From JBFHES01 sp041584015 (GTDB lineage Bacteria; Bacteroidota; Bacteroidia; Bacteroidales; M50B96): DNA of 8,489 nucleotides. The position numbers and the translations under genes were made by a program. The stretch spans positions 1 through 8,489 of the forward strand of contig JBFHES010000201.1 in the NCBI GenBank assembly GCA_041584015.1, in the 5' to 3' direction. This document shows, piece after piece, positions 7,320 to 8,489 of this stretch. Each line of letters begins with the position of its first letter. Position 1 is the first letter of the stretch. Under the pieces are notes generated by a model, which made no database searches, had not been told where the DNA came from, and saw nothing but the letters and a program-made list of their open reading frames with translations.

Positions 7320-8210
7320 ATGTACTTTTTGCCAAAATACAAACGCGGGATTTTTAACAAGTATCGGAAAGAGATGCACCTTTCAGAAATAATTTTGAAG
7401 GACATTAACTATTCATTTCTAAAATGGCGAAATTTCTTTCGAAATGGGATGCAACACAAAAACATGCTCTTCTTCCCGCATTACCCTAGTAGAGGATCGA
7501 CCTTGTACAAGATGGCAAACATACTTGGTTATAATATTACCAATAAGCCAAAAAAGAAAATAGACTTTGCTGTATTTTGGGAATACCTTACGTTTCGGGA
7601 AGAGTTTGAATATTTGGAAAGTATTTCAAAAGACGTGAAAGTACTGAACCTGCACAGCAGAGATATTAGCAAAGTGTATGTAGAATCTGTTCAGCAAAAA
7701 ATATTTGGCTACGGAACTTTTATCGATCCGCTAACATTCCAGGGTGTTTGTGTAAAGAAAAACGACATTAATGCAACTCATGATGGCGAGGTAATTCAAT
7801 GCCCTATAGAGAAAACTGAAGAAAGCTTTATTTATCAGATTCTGGTTGACAATACCGACACAGACAATAGAACCAAAGACATTCGTGTTCCGGTTATTAA
7901 TGGAACACTGGAGTTTGTGTACATTAAGCACCGCGATATAAATGTTCGTTTTAAGAATCCGATTTCCAGCCAACCGGTAAAAATTGAGGAAGCCCTAAGC
8001 AAGGATGAGATCGAAAAATTAAATCAGCTGTGCAAGGAAATGCATCTTGAATACGGTGAACTAGATGTATTACGTGATAATGGCAACGGACAAATTTATG
8101 TTGTTGATGTAAACAACACACCCCAAGGACCTCCAAACAGCACACCAAAGAAAGAGAAAGCTTACGTTCTGGACATTATGTCGAAGAAATTTAAGGAAGA
8201 CTTTTTATAA
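7320..8210 (+). CDS. ATP-grasp-like protein of unknown substrate
   Basis: A 296-residue soluble protein with no signal peptide or membrane segment. The C-terminal two thirds resemble an ATP-grasp fold. A segment at 128-160 (KIFGYGTFIDP, then CVKKNDINATHDG) has the conserved Lys and the flexible His-Asp-Gly loop expected at the nucleotide site. Residues about 168-215 hold a strand, a disordered-looking linker and DIRVPVIN...FVYIK. Near the end GELD249V and VVD263VN265NTPQGPPN look like the metal-binding Asp and the D-x-N variant of the E-x-N motif. The first 110 residues could be the preceding alpha/beta domain (IDFAVFWEYL, VKVLNLHSRD). ATP-grasp enzymes join a carboxylate to an amine or thiol through an acyl-phosphate; related uncharacterised proteins often occur in surface polysaccharide or peptide-modification loci (from memory). 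No such genes are here: it stands alone between a terminator-like hairpin and a convergent gene, with its own promoter-like site. Substrate cannot be inferred; a catalytically inactive homologue is possible. Confidence 0.72.
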   Translation: MYFLPKYKRGIFNKYRKEMHLSEIILKDINYSFLKWRNFFRNGMQHKNMLFFPHYPSRGSTLYKMANILGYNITNKPKKKIDFAVFWEYLTFREEFEYLESISKDVKVLNLHSRDISKVYVESVQQKIFGYGTFIDPLTFQGVCVKKNDINATHDGEVIQCPIEKTEESFIYQILVDNTDTDNRTKDIRVPVINGTLEFVYIKHRDINVRFKNPISSQPVKIEEALSKDEIEKLNQLCKEMHLEYGELDVLRDNGNGQIYVVDVNNTPQGPPNSTPKKEKAYVLDIMSKKFKEDFL

Positions 8211-8253
8211 GCACCTTATAAACTCTTGCGCCCCTTCGGGGCTGAACTCGCAA
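8204..8253. repeat. Consecutive inverted repeats at the 3' end of the ATP-grasp-like gene
   Basis: Two hairpins lie side by side. The first is an 8-bp AT-rich perfect dyad (TTTATAAG at 8204-8211, CTTATAAA at 8215-8222) that overlaps the stop codon. The second has GCCCC (8230-8234) and GGGGC (8238-8242) around TTC, with an outer TTGCG (8226-8230) and CGCAA (8249-8253) that could pair instead or in part. Neither is followed by a T-tract, so they are not typical terminators on the plus strand, though they could protect the 3' end of the mRNA (inference). Confidence 0.5.
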
Positions 8254-8292
8254 ATGATTATATAAACAGTTTCAAGACCTCATGGATCAATC

Positions 8293-8335
8293 AAAGGCCA
8301 AAGGCCTGCAAGCCTCAGCGCTGGGCATCGCCCTG
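8293..8335. repeat. Palindrome-rich intergenic element between convergent genes
   Basis: Several GC-rich palindromes are packed into about 43 bp: AGGCC-AAA-GGCCT (8295-8307), the direct repeat AAAGGCC twice (8293-8306), AGGC/GCCT (8302-8305 and 8312-8315), CAGCGCTG (8316-8323) and GGGC-ATC-GCCC (8323-8333). The composition is distinctly richer in G and C than the surrounding DNA. The compact, overlapping hairpins resemble a REP/BIME-type dispersed intergenic repeat, and the element could also stop transcription arriving from either convergent gene. The identity as a dispersed family is inference. Confidence 0.5.
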
Positions 8336-8378
8336 TGTTAAGATCATTCAATTTCTGTATGTAACCAGAACTACAAAC

Positions 8379-8489
8379 TTACAACAGGTCGCTGGCCAGT
8401 TCAGCCAGATAACTACGCTCACCTTTCTCTAAGTGAACATGTGCAAAAATATCCTGCCCTTTCATTTTATCGGTTAAATAAGTCAAGCC
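8379..8489 (-). CDS. PhoH-like ATPase, C-terminal end only (gene runs off the window)
   Basis: An open frame enters at 8489 and ends at a TAA (8381 to 8379), giving the last 36 residues. They read GLTYLTDKMKGQDIFAHVHL, then EKGERSYLAELASDLL. This matches my memory of the C-terminus of Bacteroidota PhoH-family proteins, where a F/V-AHV-x-L-x-KGERS-x-LAELA-x-x-LL ending is highly conserved after the P-loop ATPase domain; many of these also carry an N-terminal PIN nuclease domain and may process RNA in the cytoplasm. The P-loop itself lies outside the window, so the ATPase is inferred from the tail alone. The gene converges on the ATP-grasp-like gene, with a 168-bp palindrome-rich spacer between them. 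Confidence 0.78.
   Translation of the reverse strand, partial: GLTYLTDKMKGQDIFAHVHLEKGERSYLAELASDLL

Noticed and set aside
8226..8432. A 68-codon plus-strand open frame after the ATP-grasp-like gene
   Set aside because: It runs through palindromic repeats and overlaps the PhoH-like gene end on the other strand; the translation has no domain features.
1..8489. CRISPR array, tRNA, rRNA, insertion sequence or defence system
   Set aside because: No regularly spaced repeats, RNA gene signatures, transposase motifs or defence-related domains were seen on either strand.

Overview
This window looks like a chromosomal segment of a free-living Bacteroidota bacterium, probably of the Bacteroidales/Marinilabiliales type (inference). 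Four things point that way: a type IX secretion (T9SS) C-terminal sorting domain, two promoter-like sites of the Bacteroidota TAnnTTTG type about 20 nt from start codons, no clear Shine-Dalgarno sites, and protein architectures typical of the phylum (a GH3/beta-lactamase-fold fusion and a secreted Tricorn-like protease). No rRNA, tRNA, CRISPR array, transposase or phage gene was seen.

Layout. Positions 1-121 hold no recognisable gene but carry a perfect 8-bp hairpin of a common dispersed-repeat type. From 3076 back to 122 (minus strand) runs a very large exported enzyme: an N-terminal NagZ-like family 3 glycoside hydrolase joined to a C-terminal serine hydrolase of the beta-lactamase fold. 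Its promoter-like site lies inside the longest possible ORF, which argues for the internal ATG at 3076. A 279-bp divergent intergenic region follows, with a 16-bp dyad. On the plus strand come a small secreted protein that is almost nothing but a T9SS sorting domain (3356-3757), a strong intrinsic terminator, and a 1089-residue secreted Tricorn-type protease (3889-7158) with its own UNCG-loop terminator-like hairpin. Next is a 296-residue ATP-grasp-like protein (7320-8210) with its own promoter-like site. The window ends in a palindrome-rich spacer and the last 36 codons of a PhoH-like ATPase gene entering on the minus strand (8379-8489).

How the genes relate. Terminators and separate promoter-like sites indicate mostly single-gene transcription units rather than one operon. 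Three of the products are exported and act in the envelope or outside it: murein-fragment breakdown, peptide degradation, and a T9SS-sorted small protein. The ATP-grasp protein and the PhoH-like protein are predicted cytoplasmic. I see no convincing multi-gene novel system. The points most worth a second look are the cargo-less T9SS protein, the two-enzyme murein fusion, the Tricorn active site with Gly in place of the usual Ser beside the catalytic His, the orphan ATP-grasp protein, and the palindromic repeats.
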